In this document: positions 46,233 through 55,326 of the stretch, one piece after another
How the letters are laid out: every line of letters begins with the position of its first letter
Numbering within the stretch: the stretch's first letter is position 1
Assembly: GCF_003987855.1 (NCBI RefSeq)
Contig: NZ_RXIZ01000015.1
Coordinates: 194,778-258,777, forward strand
Length of the DNA: 64,000 bases
Source of the DNA: Hyphomicrobium sp.
GTDB lineage: Bacteria; Pseudomonadota; Alphaproteobacteria; Rhizobiales; Hyphomicrobiaceae
Reading direction: 5' to 3'
Notes under the pieces: model-generated
Told to the model about the DNA's origin: nothing
What the model saw: only the letters and a program-made list of their open reading frames with translations
Databases searched by the model: none
Made by a program: the position numbers and the translations under genes

Positions 46233-46900
46233 GCGGCTTCGGCCTCTTCGATTTGATCGAGCGACGCGCTCAGCGTGTCGAGGTGGGTAAGCAGCCCCGC
46301 AAGGGCATCGGCATCGACGCCGGCGCGTTCGAAGCGGCACTGACGCAACAGATGTTCGCCACGCCCTCCCTCCGCCGCTTGCCAGACGAGGCGGAGGCCG
46401 CGCGCAGTCACGGCCGCTTCCTTCATGCGCGGGTCGCGGAAGATCGACTCCAGTGCGCGCGCGGACGCGTCGAGCACCTGCTGAGACGCAGAACTGCTAC
46501 CTTTGGCCATCACCGCCATGCCAAGCCCGGTCGGCGGCTTGAGTATGAGGCGATGCGCGCTTGTCAGTGAGTAGAACTCGGCGCCAGTGGGACGCGCGAG
46601 AACTGAGAATTCAGGCTGTCGCGGTCGGGCTTCGAGGCGCGTGACTTTCAGCCAAAGCTGCGGCAGGCGGCGGACGGTCATGGAATCAGGAACGAGTTCG
46701 ACGCGAACGAAACGACCGCGGTAGCGGCCTTCGAGGCGTGGAAAACCGTCGCTGCCCAACGTGATCTCAGCACCGGTCAGGAGCGGCACGCAGCGATCGA
46801 GCAGTGTCCGCCGCGCAGCGAGTGCTGATCTATGTTCGCGCATGGCGATGATTGCTGTGACGACGATGCCAACCAGGGCAATGACGACGGGAAGGGTCAT
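46229..46900 (-). CDS. Membrane-anchored hypothetical protein
   Basis: The 223-residue product begins with a membrane anchor (MTLPVVIALVGIVVTAIIAM), and the rest appears cytoplasmic. The soluble part includes an ERYRGRFVRVELVP-like strand pattern (residues ~55-70, LEGRYRGRFVRVELVPDSMT) and ends in an acidic QIEEAEAA tail. No named family was recognised. The DRCVPLLTG segment contains an isolated Cys. ATGA overlap with the downstream small membrane protein indicates a two-gene operon. Both lie between the acyltransferase and the APC permease cluster but are not obviously related to either. Confidence 0.7.
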   Translation of the reverse strand: MTLPVVIALVGIVVTAIIAMREHRSALAARRTLLDRCVPLLTGAEITLGSDGFPRLEGRYRGRFVRVELVPDSMTVRRLPQLWLKVTRLEARPRQPEFSVLARPTGAEFYSLTSAHRLILKPPTGLGMAVMAKGSSSASQQVLDASARALESIFRDPRMKEAAVTARGLRLVWQAAEGGRGEHLLRQCRFERAGVDADALAGLLTHLDTLSASLDQIEEAEAA

Positions 46901-46963
46901 TCGAAGTCACCTTGCTGAAGGGAAGGTGACGGCAGGTAAATACCCGCCGTCCCAATTACTTGC

Positions 46964-48349
46964 TCAGTAGCCGACCGGACGCGGCCACTGCATGGTAAAT
47001 TGATCGCCACGGCGTACATACTGGTAGCGATGGAAGTGGAACCAGAGCGATGCAACGACGAAGAAGATGAGCATCGCGATGAGCTGCGTGCCGTATCCCA
47101 GGAACACCGCGAAGTAGGTCACGGAGCAAAGGAGCAGCAGCACGAGCGCCGGCAGGGGATGGAAGGGATGGATGTATCCCCGTTTGATCATCCCCAGCGG
47201 CCACTTCCTGCGGAACAGGATGACGTTAAGCGACATGTACGTATAGCCGAGCAGGCCCGACAGGATCGAGAACGTGATGACCTGATCGAGCGGTGCAAAG
47301 TACGCGAACACGAGCGCCACCGGCACAAGGAAGACGATGGAGCGGTACGGCGTGCGGTTTTTGGGGTGCACGGCGCCGAACCATGTCGGCAGATACCGGT
47401 CGCGTCCCATCGAGAACCAGGCGCGCGACGCGTCGTTGATGCAGCCGTTGGCCGACGCGAGCGTCGAGAACACTGTGCCGACGAACAGCAGAACCATCAG
47501 AGGCATCGAGTTCGTCAACCGTGCCGCGTCGAAGAGCGGCGTCACGGCTTGTCCGAGGTATTCCCACGGCATCAGGCCCGAGCACACATACCAGGTCATG
47601 GTCGCTGCGATGAGCAGCGTCATGATTCCAGTCATCGTGCCGAGTGGAAGCGAGCGTGCCGGAGAACGGACTTCTTCTGCCGCTTGGCAAGTCCCTTCGA
47701 TACCGAGGTAGTACCAGAGCCCGAAGTGCAGCGATGCGATGACGCCGAGCCAGCCGTATGGGAGGCCGTTCAGCATTGCCTGATGGTTGAGCAACTCGTT
47801 CGACCAGGGCTTCACCGCCGCAAACAGAATGAGAATGGCGACAAAGGCGATGGCCGTCAGGATGAGGTTGACGGTCAGCGTCGCATAGACGCCACGGTAG
47901 TTCAGCCACGCGAGGAACATGATCGTCAGAACGATGAAGGGCTTGTCATGCACGTCGGCGAAGCCCGCCATGGTGCCGACAGTCTGCACGAGATAGCCGA
48001 GCGTGATCGCGTTGGCCGCTTCGAGCATCGTGTAGGCGAATACGAGGTACAGGCCGACGTTGAATGCCATCAGCGGCCCGACGATGTGTTTGGCTTGCGC
48101 GTACTGACCGCCGGCGGCGGCGACCGTCGAGGTGACCTCCGAGTCGATCATGGCCACGCAAGTATAGAGCAGGCCGGCAACCCAGCAGGCGATGAGCGCG
48201 GCGATCATGCCGCCTTTGCCGACTGCGAAGTTCCAACCCATGTACTCGCCGACAAGAACGATGCCGACGCCGAGAGCCCACACGTGGGCCGGTCCGAGAA
48301 CGCGAAGCAGCGAGATTTTCTCGCCGTGAACGGCTGTTGTCTGGCTCAT
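46964..48349 (-). CDS. APC-family amino acid/amine permease
   Basis: The 461-residue protein has about 12 membrane segments and belongs to the amino acid-polyamine-organocation superfamily. VWALGVGIVLVGEYMGWNFA in helix 1 resembles the ethanolamine-permease branch. AAAGGQYAQA corresponds to the conserved GGPYAYA site, and EEVRSPARSLPLGT is the classic E-x-x-x-P-x-R-x-x-P loop. The substrate is unknown; ethanolamine, amino acids or methylated amines are all plausible. It is the last gene of a leftward operon with three small membrane proteins and starts within the stop of the nearest one (ATGA). Confidence 0.88.
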   Translation of the reverse strand: MSQTTAVHGEKISLLRVLGPAHVWALGVGIVLVGEYMGWNFAVGKGGMIAALIACWVAGLLYTCVAMIDSEVTSTVAAAGGQYAQAKHIVGPLMAFNVGLYLVFAYTMLEAANAITLGYLVQTVGTMAGFADVHDKPFIVLTIMFLAWLNYRGVYATLTVNLILTAIAFVAILILFAAVKPWSNELLNHQAMLNGLPYGWLGVIASLHFGLWYYLGIEGTCQAAEEVRSPARSLPLGTMTGIMTLLIAATMTWYVCSGLMPWEYLGQAVTPLFDAARLTNSMPLMVLLFVGTVFSTLASANGCINDASRAWFSMGRDRYLPTWFGAVHPKNRTPYRSIVFLVPVALVFAYFAPLDQVITFSILSGLLGYTYMSLNVILFRRKWPLGMIKRGYIHPFHPLPALVLLLLCSVTYFAVFLGYGTQLIAMLIFFVVASLWFHFHRYQYVRRGDQFTMQWPRPVGY

Positions 48350-48531
48350 TTATGGCCCCCTTGATGCGGGGGATCGATGACCAGCGTGTCCTCGATATCG
48401 CCCTCTCGCGATGATGTCAGAAGCTCTTCGTCGTAGGTGCGATCAATCCTGATCATGTCGAAGAGCATGTAGAGGCCGAGGACCGCCGAGATCGCCCAAG
48501 CCGCATATTCCAGAATTTGGAAGCTGTTCAT
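48346..48531 (-). CDS. Small single-pass membrane protein, permease operon gene 3
   Basis: A 61-residue protein with one membrane segment (ILEYAAWAISAVLGLYMLFDMI, about residues 6-27) and a charged C-terminal tail (IDRTYDEELLTSSREGDIED). It overlaps the permease start as ATGA and lies 6 bp after the preceding small gene. Translational coupling suggests a stoichiometric partner of the permease. No family was recognised. Confidence 0.75.
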   Translation of the reverse strand: MNSFQILEYAAWAISAVLGLYMLFDMIRIDRTYDEELLTSSREGDIEDTLVIDPPHQGGHK

Positions 48532-48537
48532 ATTGCC

Positions 48538-48924
48538 TTACTTCCTTCCGAAGCGTTCTTCGATGACTTCGCGATATTCCGTGCGCGAGAATGCGAACAG
48601 CAGGGCGAAGTAACCGATGATCACAACAGCGGTGATGACGACTTCTGTAGGATTGAAGCTGTAGTCAAAGCGCGACGTGATGATCGATGCCGCGGTTTCT
48701 GGCGTGAAGCCGAGCTTCTCCCACTGCGCTTGCTGTACGGCGCTCTGTCCAAGGCCGGCCCAGGTCGATTTGTCGGCAACGGCGATATCAATTTTACCGC
48801 CGCCTGCGAGCTTCAGATAGAGCGGAGCAAACAGCGCCGCGATGACGAGGACGAGTAGGAATAGGCTGTCGATGAGCTGGCCGAAAGCGGATTGCTTCGG
48901 CGGCTCGTAATGCGAGTTGGCCAC
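48538..48924 (-). CDS. Small two-segment membrane protein, permease operon gene 2
   Basis: A 128-residue protein with segments at about residues 15-38 (AFGQLIDSLFLLVLVIAALF) and 93-112 (VVITAVVIIGYFALLFAF). Between them lies a probably periplasmic domain of about 50 residues (KIDIAVADKSTWAGLGQSAV and on through FTPETAASIITSRFDYSFNP). A charged tail, RTEYREVIEERFGRK, follows. The soluble domain could bind or occlude the transported solute, but this is inference. Gaps to its neighbours are 6 and 24 bp. Confidence 0.75.
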   Translation of the reverse strand: MANSHYEPPKQSAFGQLIDSLFLLVLVIAALFAPLYLKLAGGGKIDIAVADKSTWAGLGQSAVQQAQWEKLGFTPETAASIITSRFDYSFNPTEVVITAVVIIGYFALLFAFSRTEYREVIEERFGRK

Positions 48925-48948
48925 GGTCCACCTATGGATATGATTTTT

Positions 48949-49233
48949 TTACTGCTTCTTGAGGTCGAGATAATGCAAGTCGAGACCATAAATTTCGTCC
49001 CGCTCTTCACTGAGGTGAAAGAGCATCGCGAAGATCGCTGCGGTATTGAAAAGTATGACGAGCCCACCCGATATCATCAGAGCCCAGATGACCTCTGACG
49101 ATCCGGCATAATCTTTCACTTCATAGAAAACGAAGGCGTAAAGCAGCCAAAGCACCACGATCGCGGCGAGCGACCACATGCGGTCGCCGGCAAACTTCGA
49201 GGCGATGCGTGGATCGGTATAAACTTTCTGCAT
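48949..49233 (-). CDS. Small two-segment membrane protein, permease operon gene 1
   Basis: The 94-residue first gene of the operon starts MQKVYTDPRIASKFAGDRMW and has two membrane helices: SLAAIVVLWLLYAFVFYEV (about 21-39) and VIWALMISGGLVILFNTAAI (about 47-66). A conserved-looking acidic tail, LSEERDEIYGLDLHYLDLKK, ends it. GGGAGAAG directly upstream gives a strong ribosome-binding site. A longer frame upstream was rejected since it lacks both a site and resemblance. The palindrome at 49360-49389 lies about 130 bp upstream. Confidence 0.75.
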   Translation of the reverse strand: MQKVYTDPRIASKFAGDRMWSLAAIVVLWLLYAFVFYEVKDYAGSSEVIWALMISGGLVILFNTAAIFAMLFHLSEERDEIYGLDLHYLDLKKQ

Positions 49234-49674
49234 CTTCTTCTCCCTTGATCGCCGCATTGAAGTGTCGGACTGGGGACAGGTGCGATGGGCTCTCGACGTG
49301 AGCACCCGACCGCAAATGCCTTTGCGCCCTCGCTCCCCGGGCACGGCGACTGGAACGTTGCTCCCTGCGACATAAGTGACGCAGGGAGCGGGTCGCTCGT
49401 CAATATTTTTTCGTCATGCGAAACAAAGATTCGTTGCTGCGCTGCGCAAGGCCAATCGTGGGCCAAGCCAACGATTTGCGTAAAATCCGCCATTCTTGGC
49501 TAGCTGCACTGCACCCGGCAATGTCACGCATCGCACGCGCGCCATCATTCAGCTCGTGATCGTCATTACCAGCGAGTTGCGCGAGAACGGCGGTTGCGGA
49601 TTTGAGGAATCTTCCGCTAGCAACGCCGGATAGCCCGAAACTGCAGGCGGGATTCGCGGAGCGCCTTCGGCGGC
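49234..49674. other. 441-bp divergent intergenic region
   Basis: This separates the leftward permease operon from the rightward oxidoreductase gene. It holds the perfect palindrome at 49360-49389, and an AT-rich tract (AATATTTTTTCGTC near 49400-49415), suitable as promoter DNA. No gene-like frame with a start site or family match was seen. Confidence 0.55.
49360..49389. promoter_or_regulatory. Perfect 10-bp inverted repeat upstream of the permease operon
   Basis: GCTCCCTGCG (49360-49369) and CGCAGGGAGC (49380-49389) are perfect inverted copies separated by ten bases. A candidate TTGACG box lies on the minus strand just upstream, at about 49404-49409. It could be an operator of a dimeric regulator or a leader hairpin. 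No T-run follows on either strand in a terminator position. Confidence 0.5.
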
Positions 49675-50796
49675 ATGACGACAGACATCGAAACAGTTGT
49701 CATCGGCGCAGGCGCTGTCGGCTTGGCGATTGCATCCGAACTTGCGCGCACACGCGCGGGCGTGATGGTCATCGAGCGCCATCACACCTTCGGAACAGAA
49801 ACCTCATCACGCAATTCGGAAGTGATCCACGCCGGCATCTACTACCCGGAGGGATCGTTGCGTGCGGCTCTCTGCGTCGAAGGTCGCGAACGGCTCTATG
49901 CGTTCGCCGAAAAGTTCAACGTCCCCGTCAATCGTTGCGGCAAGCTCCTCGTCGCGACAGCGGATGCTGAACTCCCGCAACTTGAACGCATCGAAAAACG
50001 GGCTATTCGCAACGGCGTCGGCGATCTCGTGCGCTTGAGTTCCGAAGAGATCGCTCGAATCGAGCCCGATGTTCGTTGCGTCGCCGCAACCCTGTCGCCG
50101 TCGACCGGCGTCATAGATAGTCACGCGTTCATGGCCGCACTTGAAGCGCAATTGCTGAATGCCGGCGGCGAGATTGCCTACAACTCCGAACTTATCGCCG
50201 TCGCTGAGCTGCCGGGCGGCGGCTTCCGCCTCTCGATTGCGTCCGGAGGCGAGACCTCCGAATTGTTGTGCGCCCGTCTGGTCAACGCCGCAGGCCTCGC
50301 AGCCTCTCGCGTCGGCAATATGATCGGGAGTTCCAAGGAAGGTTATCGAGTCCCGTCTCTCCATCCGGCGAAGGGGCACTATTTCGCCCTCAGCGGCAAG
50401 GCGCCCTTCAGACGGCTAATCTATCCGATGCCTTCGTCGGATGCGCTGGGCGTGCATTTGACTTTGGATATGGGAGGCGCCGCGCGGTTCGGACCCGACA
50501 TCCACTGGCAGTCCGACCTCGATTACGCGTTCGTCGACGCAGATGGCAGACGCAAGTCTTTCGCGCGCGAGATCAAACGCTATTGGCCCGCACTCCCCGA
50601 AGCGGCATTGATTCCGGCGTATACGGGCCTTCGTCCAAAGATCTATGCGGAGGGGACACCACCGGCCGATTTTGCCATCCATGGCGCGGCAGATCACGGC
50701 ATCCCCGGCTTCATCGCCCTCTACGGCATTGAGAGTCCGGGCCTTACCGCGTCCTTGGCAATCGGCGCGCACGTCGCCCGCCTGATTGACGGGTAG
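49675..50796 (+). CDS. FAD-dependent oxidoreductase, L-2-hydroxyglutarate dehydrogenase (LhgO) family
   Basis: A 373-residue flavoprotein of the DAO fold. The FAD-binding VVIGAGAVGLAIASELAR lies at residues 8-25. The LhgO-type sequence ETSSRNSEVIHAGIYYPEGS follows near residue 42. GVIDSHAFMAALEAQL and PAKGHYFALSG are also typical, and FIALYGIESPGLTASLAIG closes the FAD site. LhgO oxidises L-2-hydroxyglutarate to 2-oxoglutarate, feeding electrons to the quinone pool. The exact substrate is inferred. Its relation to the rhamnose genes downstream is probably only positional. Confidence 0.9.
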   Translation: MTTDIETVVIGAGAVGLAIASELARTRAGVMVIERHHTFGTETSSRNSEVIHAGIYYPEGSLRAALCVEGRERLYAFAEKFNVPVNRCGKLLVATADAELPQLERIEKRAIRNGVGDLVRLSSEEIARIEPDVRCVAATLSPSTGVIDSHAFMAALEAQLLNAGGEIAYNSELIAVAELPGGGFRLSIASGGETSELLCARLVNAAGLAASRVGNMIGSSKEGYRVPSLHPAKGHYFALSGKAPFRRLIYPMPSSDALGVHLTLDMGGAARFGPDIHWQSDLDYAFVDADGRRKSFAREIKRYWPALPEAALIPAYTGLRPKIYAEGTPPADFAIHGAADHGIPGFIALYGIESPGLTASLAIGAHVARLIDG

Positions 50797-50921
50797 GCAA
50801 CACGTCCCTGGTCTCAATCAAAAAGCACACGAATTTTCTATCGCTTTTCCGAGAACACAAGCATGGTCGCGACGCTCATTCGCAAGCCCTGTTGTCGCGA
50901 AGGAATCCGGCTGCCCGATCC

Positions 50922-51473
50922 ATGCAGATCATCGAACTCCCTTTTCCCGAACTGATTCTCTTCACGCCCAAACGCTTCTTTGATTCGCGCGGCTTCTTCA
51001 CGGAGCTCTTCAACGCCGAGAAGCTCGCCAGCCTCGGGATCAAGGAAACGTTCGTGCAGGATAATTTTTCATTGTCCGAGCGCGCGGGCACCGTGCGGGG
51101 CTTTCACTTTCAAGCTCCTCCGTACGCGCAGGCGAAGCTTGTTCACGTCGGCCACGGCAGCATTCTCGACGTTGTCATTGACTTGAGGCGCTCGTCGCCG
51201 ACTTACGGCCAACACGTCGCTGTGCAGATGTCCGCGGTAAACGGCCGTCAGCTCTATATTCCAGAGGGCTTCGCGCACGGCTTCTGTACGCTGGCACCCA
51301 ACACCGAGGTCGTCTACAAAGTGTCGAGCTATTATGCGCCGGAGGCCGAGGGGGGCATCCGATGGTCCGATCCCGATTTGAAAATCGATTGGCCGGTAGG
51401 AAACGAAGACGCGATCGTATCGGAAAAGGACGCGAAACTCCCTTTGCTGAAAGATCTCGCGCCGGTTTTTTGA
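50922..51473 (+). CDS. rmlC: dTDP-4-dehydrorhamnose 3,5-epimerase
   Basis: RmlC epimerises dTDP-4-keto-6-deoxyglucose, the third step to dTDP-L-rhamnose. The 183-residue cupin has [14 protein letters not shown] at about residue 20, [20 protein letters not shown] with the catalytic-type His, [15 protein letters not shown], and [11 protein letters not shown]. The ATG at 50922 fits the conserved opening; an upstream GTG/ATG extension is unlikely. It leads the rmlC-rmlB-rmlD-rmlA run, whose genes are separated by short gaps or overlaps and certainly form an operon. Confidence 0.95.
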   Translation: MQIIELPFPELILFTPKRFFDSRGFFTELFNAEKLASLGIKETFVQDNFSLSERAGTVRGFHFQAPPYAQAKLVHVGHGSILDVVIDLRRSSPTYGQHVAVQMSAVNGRQLYIPEGFAHGFCTLAPNTEVVYKVSSYYAPEAEGGIRWSDPDLKIDWPVGNEDAIVSEKDAKLPLLKDLAPVF

Positions 51474-51498
51474 TCGGAGCTGCTATTCGGGGGCCCGC

Positions 51499-52590
51499 AT
51501 GAGAGTGATCGTCACCGGAGGAGCCGGGTTCATCGGCTCGGCATTGGTTCGGCATCTTGTCGGTGAGCGCGGTTGGGACGTTCTCAACATCGACAAATTG
51601 ACCTACGCCTCCAACCTCAGTTCGCTGAAGCCCGTCGCCGACAAATCCAACTATCGTTTCCTCCAAGCTGATATTTGCGATGCCGATGCGATGCATCGCG
51701 CGTTTCTCGAGTTCCAGCCCGATGCAGTGATGCATCTTGCGGCCGAGAGCCACGTCGATCGCTCGATCTCGTCGTCCGCCGAGTTCATCAAGACGAATGT
51801 CCTGGGTACGCACGTTCTGCTCGAAGCAAGCAGGGCGTACTGGACCGTCCTGCCGCCTGAAGCGCGCGACGCGTTCCGTTTCCTTCATGTTTCGACCGAC
51901 GAAGTTTATGGCAGTCTCGGCGAGGATGGCTTCTTCACCGAAGCGACGGCCTACGATCCGCGCTCTCCCTATTCGGCCAGCAAAGCGTCGTCCGATCATC
52001 TCGTCAGCGCCTGGCACGAGACGTACGGGTTGCCCGTGCTCGTTACGAACTGCTCGAACAACTACGGCCCTTATCATTTCCCCGAGAAGCTCATTCCGCT
52101 CGTGTTGCTCAACGCGATGGAACGCAAGCCGCTGCCCGTCTACGGTGACGGCCGCAATGTGCGCGACTGGCTATTCGTCGAGGATCACGTCAAGGCGCTG
52201 ACGACAGTGCTCGAGCGCGGGCGTGTCGGAGAGACCTACAACGTCGGTGGCCGCGCGCCGATGGAGAACCTGACGGTCGTCGAGCGCATATGCGATCTTC
52301 TCGACGGCTTTCAGCCCGATGGTACGCCGCGCCGCAACCTGATCACCTTCGTTCCCGATCGCCCAGGGCATGATCGTCGCTATGCGATCGATCCGACCAA
52401 GATAGAAACGGAACTCGGCTGGCGCGCAGAGAAGACGTTCGATACCGGCCTCTCGACAACGGTCGAATGGTACTTGAATAATGCTTGGTGGTGGCGTCCG
52501 CTGCGCGAGAAGGTCTACTCCGGGGATCGGCTCGGATTGCTCGAAGCCGATTCAGCTTCCGGCAAGACACTCGTGGAGACGTCTGCGTGA
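51499..52590 (+). CDS. rmlB: dTDP-glucose 4,6-dehydratase
   Basis: RmlB makes dTDP-4-keto-6-deoxy-D-glucose from dTDP-glucose with bound NAD. The 363-residue extended SDR has [16 protein letters not shown] at residues 4-19, [12 protein letters not shown], and [10 protein letters not shown]. The catalytic [10 protein letters not shown] (YxxxK) follows, with [18 protein letters not shown] and [15 protein letters not shown]. It is slightly longer at the C-terminus than usual. The stop overlaps the rmlD start (GTGA). Confidence 0.96.
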   Translation: MRVIVTGGAGFIGSALVRHLVGERGWDVLNIDKLTYASNLSSLKPVADKSNYRFLQADICDADAMHRAFLEFQPDAVMHLAAESHVDRSISSSAEFIKTNVLGTHVLLEASRAYWTVLPPEARDAFRFLHVSTDEVYGSLGEDGFFTEATAYDPRSPYSASKASSDHLVSAWHETYGLPVLVTNCSNNYGPYHFPEKLIPLVLLNAMERKPLPVYGDGRNVRDWLFVEDHVKALTTVLERGRVGETYNVGGRAPMENLTVVERICDLLDGFQPDGTPRRNLITFVPDRPGHDRRYAIDPTKIETELGWRAEKTFDTGLSTTVEWYLNNAWWWRPLREKVYSGDRLGLLEADSASGKTLVETSA

Positions 52591-53534
52591 CGGCTGAGCG
52601 CGGGACAATTCTCATCATCGGTAGGAACGGTCAGCTCGCCCGGGCTCTTCATGATGTCTTCACCGCGTCCGCTCAGCAGTTCATCGCGCTCGGCCGCCCT
52701 GAGATTGACCTCTCCGATCCGCCGACCGCGAAAACGGCTATTATTGCTGCTCGGCCCGCCGTGGTTATCAACGCGGCGGCCTACACGGCTGTCGATCGCG
52801 CCGAGGACGACGCCGAAGCGGCCTTCGCGATAAATGAAGCCGGCGCAAAAGCTGCAGCAGAAGCTGCGGCTGAGATCGGCGCGTCGATTGTTCACGTTTC
52901 GACCGACTACGTTTTCGACGGCAAGAAGGACTCGCCCTACGTCGAGTCCGATCCGACCGCGCCATTGGGAGTTTACGGCAGCAGCAAACGTGCAGGCGAG
53001 CTGGCCGTTGCTGCAGCCAATCCCAAGCATTTGATCCTGCGCACTTCCTGGGTGTTCAGCCCCTATGGCGCCAACTTCGTCAAGACGATGTTGCGGCTGA
53101 ACAGCGAGCGTTCTGAACTCAACGTCGTCGACGATCAGTTCGGCAATCCAACCTCGGCGCTCGATCTGGCACGCGCCATCGCTCGGATGCTTCCCAAGCT
53201 TCTCGACTCCTCGCCCGATAGTCAGGCGTTTGGGATATTCCACGTTGTCAACGCGGGCACGACCACCTGGCGCGGCTTCGCTGAGGCAATCATCGGCGCT
53301 GCCCATCGTCGTGGCGCACCCCGAGCAAACGTCCGCGCCATCGGCACCAAGGATTATCCGACGAGAGCAAGCCGGCCCGGCTATTCCGCTCTCGCGACCG
53401 ACAAGATCACCGGAGTCTTCGGCATTCACCTGCGACCGTGGCCCAATGCTTTATCGGAGTGCCTCGATCAGCTGATCGGGCCCACACGCGAAGATATGAT
53501 CCAGCCGCAGGAGGCATTTGGCAGATCCACATGA
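52587..53534 (+). CDS. rmlD: dTDP-4-dehydrorhamnose reductase
   Basis: RmlD reduces dTDP-4-keto-L-rhamnose to dTDP-L-rhamnose with NAD(P)H. The 315-residue SDR has [14 protein letters not shown] at the N-terminus, [44 protein letters not shown] (catalytic YxxxK), and [19 protein letters not shown]. The GTG start overlapping the rmlB stop as GTGA was chosen because family similarity begins immediately after it. The stop in turn overlaps rmlA (ATGA). Confidence 0.95.
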   Translation: MTAERGTILIIGRNGQLARALHDVFTASAQQFIALGRPEIDLSDPPTAKTAIIAARPAVVINAAAYTAVDRAEDDAEAAFAINEAGAKAAAEAAAEIGASIVHVSTDYVFDGKKDSPYVESDPTAPLGVYGSSKRAGELAVAAANPKHLILRTSWVFSPYGANFVKTMLRLNSERSELNVVDDQFGNPTSALDLARAIARMLPKLLDSSPDSQAFGIFHVVNAGTTTWRGFAEAIIGAAHRRGAPRANVRAIGTKDYPTRASRPGYSALATDKITGVFGIHLRPWPNALSECLDQLIGPTREDMIQPQEAFGRST

Positions 53535-54409
53535 GCGCATTGAAGGGCATCATCCTCGCGGGCGGCAGCGGTACGCGCCTATATCCGCTGACGCTTGCCA
53601 TCTCGAAGCAGCTGCTTCCCGTCTACGACAAGCCGATGATCTACTATCCGCTCTCGACGCTGATGCTCGCGGGCATTCAGGATATTCTGATCATAACGAC
53701 GCCGCACGATCAGCATCTGTTTCAATCTCTGCTCGGCTCCGGCGAACAGTTTGGCCTGAGATTGACGTACGCGGTCCAACCAAAGCCAGAAGGGCTCGCG
53801 CAGGCATTCGTCATTGGCCGCGACTTCATCGGCGATGACCGCTGCGCTCTCGTGCTCGGCGACAACATCTTCTACGGGCACGGTCTCTGGGAAATGCTCC
53901 GCAACGCCGCGAGCCGTGACGATGGTGCGACCATCTTCGCATACGAAGTCGCCGATCCCGGCCGTTACGGCGTCGTAAGTTTCGACGCGTCCGGCAAAGC
54001 GCAAGCGATCGTCGAAAAGCCCAAGGATCCGAAATCGCGCTGGGCTGTGACCGGCATCTATTTCTACGATCAGCGCGTCGTCGAACTCGCGTCAAAGGTA
54101 ACGCCGTCCGCACGTGGCGAACTCGAGATCACCACGCTCAACGAGATGTACCTGTCGCTTGGCGCCATGCACGTTGAGAAGATGGGCAGAGGCTTCGCGT
54201 GGCTGGACACGGGCACGTTCGAGAGCCTCATGGATGCGGGCGACTACATCGCCACGATCGAGCGGCGGCAGGGGCTGAAGATCTCATGCCCCGAGGAGAT
54301 CGCGCTACGCATGGGCTACGTAACGCCTGCGGAACTGAGGCCATGGCTTGAACAACTTGGCAAAGGGCCCTACGCCGATTACGTCAAGCGCGTGATCGAC
54401 GAGCATTGA
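53531..54409 (+). CDS. rmlA: Glucose-1-phosphate thymidylyltransferase
   Basis: RmlA makes dTDP-glucose from dTTP and glucose 1-phosphate, the first and feedback-inhibited step of dTDP-rhamnose synthesis. The 292-residue protein has the nucleotidyltransferase motif [44 protein letters not shown], and [35 protein letters not shown] is near the C-terminus. The ATG overlaps the rmlD stop (ATGA), and its own stop overlaps the next gene's TTG. Confidence 0.96.
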   Translation: MSALKGIILAGGSGTRLYPLTLAISKQLLPVYDKPMIYYPLSTLMLAGIQDILIITTPHDQHLFQSLLGSGEQFGLRLTYAVQPKPEGLAQAFVIGRDFIGDDRCALVLGDNIFYGHGLWEMLRNAASRDDGATIFAYEVADPGRYGVVSFDASGKAQAIVEKPKDPKSRWAVTGIYFYDQRVVELASKVTPSARGELEITTLNEMYLSLGAMHVEKMGRGFAWLDTGTFESLMDAGDYIATIERRQGLKISCPEEIALRMGYVTPAELRPWLEQLGKGPYADYVKRVIDEH

Positions 54410-55152
54410 AGGTTGAGACCTTCGTGGATACCGCCGGCTCAATCAAAGTCACGACGATCATGACCGCGATGACGGATCAGGAGCGGGATTTCGTGCCGCT
54501 GGCGATCCAGTCCGTCCTGGATCAAACCGTTGCTTCCGACATTCTGATCTTTCTGCGGCATGGCAGCGAATGGGCAACAGACATCCAGACTGCCTTCCCT
54601 CAGGTCAAGATTGTGTTGATGCCGCTCACGCCGCTGGGGAAACTTCGCAACATCGGCGTAAAGATGGCTCGAACCGAGTGGATCGCCTTCCTCGATGGCG
54701 ACGACGAATGGTCGTCAACAGATAAGCTCGCCGCACAGCTTTCTCATGCCGAAAGAACGAAGGCTCCAGTTATCGGTTGCGATCACGTGATGATCGATAG
54801 CTCCGGCCGCGCGTTTGCCTACGGTTTATGCAAGGAATACGCGCTTCCGTCGTCGTGGCTGGTGAAACGCGCGCTTCTTTTGGAGCAACCCTTCGACACC
54901 TCGCTCGGCAACAATGTCGAAGATTGGGTCTGGTTTAGAGATCAAAGCCGCCGCAAGAAAACGGCGCGGCTGCCTGTGGTCTATCTGCGATATCGCGTGA
55001 GATCAGGCTCGCTGTCCTCATGGGAAGTCCATAAGGCGCGCAAGGAGCGCCTCCGGCGTCTGTCACAACATCTTCCTGGCGTGCGCCCACTTACCTTATT
55101 TTCAAGCAGGATGATGCGTGGTCTGTATAAACGCGATAGCTATGTCTCGTAG
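54406..55152 (+). CDS. Family 2 glycosyltransferase-like protein
   Basis: A 248-residue product with the GT-A pattern: [60 protein letters not shown] (catalytic DGDD near residue 106) and a helical end. The canonical start of GT2 domains is slightly divergent. The start is TTG overlapping the rmlA stop; an ATG at the [10 protein letters not shown] segment is an alternative. Tight coupling to rmlA suggests it may be a rhamnosyltransferase, but specificity cannot be read. Confidence 0.8.
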   Translation: MKVETFVDTAGSIKVTTIMTAMTDQERDFVPLAIQSVLDQTVASDILIFLRHGSEWATDIQTAFPQVKIVLMPLTPLGKLRNIGVKMARTEWIAFLDGDDEWSSTDKLAAQLSHAERTKAPVIGCDHVMIDSSGRAFAYGLCKEYALPSSWLVKRALLLEQPFDTSLGNNVEDWVWFRDQSRRKKTARLPVVYLRYRVRSGSLSSWEVHKARKERLRRLSQHLPGVRPLTLFSSRMMRGLYKRDSYVS

Positions 55153-55326
55153 GAAATGCCACGCGGGCGTGTTCCCCAAGTGTTACGCCTTATGGGGGAG
55201 TTTCTAGAGGCGTACCGAATTTGTGAACGTCGCGGTTGGTCACGGAAATCGTTATAAAATCTTGGATCATCACAAGATCCGGCCGCGTGGCGCGTTGATG
55301 CGAACGGCAGCAATTCAGGAGCTGTT

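Noticed and set aside
47000-48364. 454-codon rightward open frame opposite the APC permease
   Set aside because: It mirrors the permease in antisense; the product is rich in Arg, His and Glu without a recognisable domain, whereas the leftward frame has clear APC motifs.
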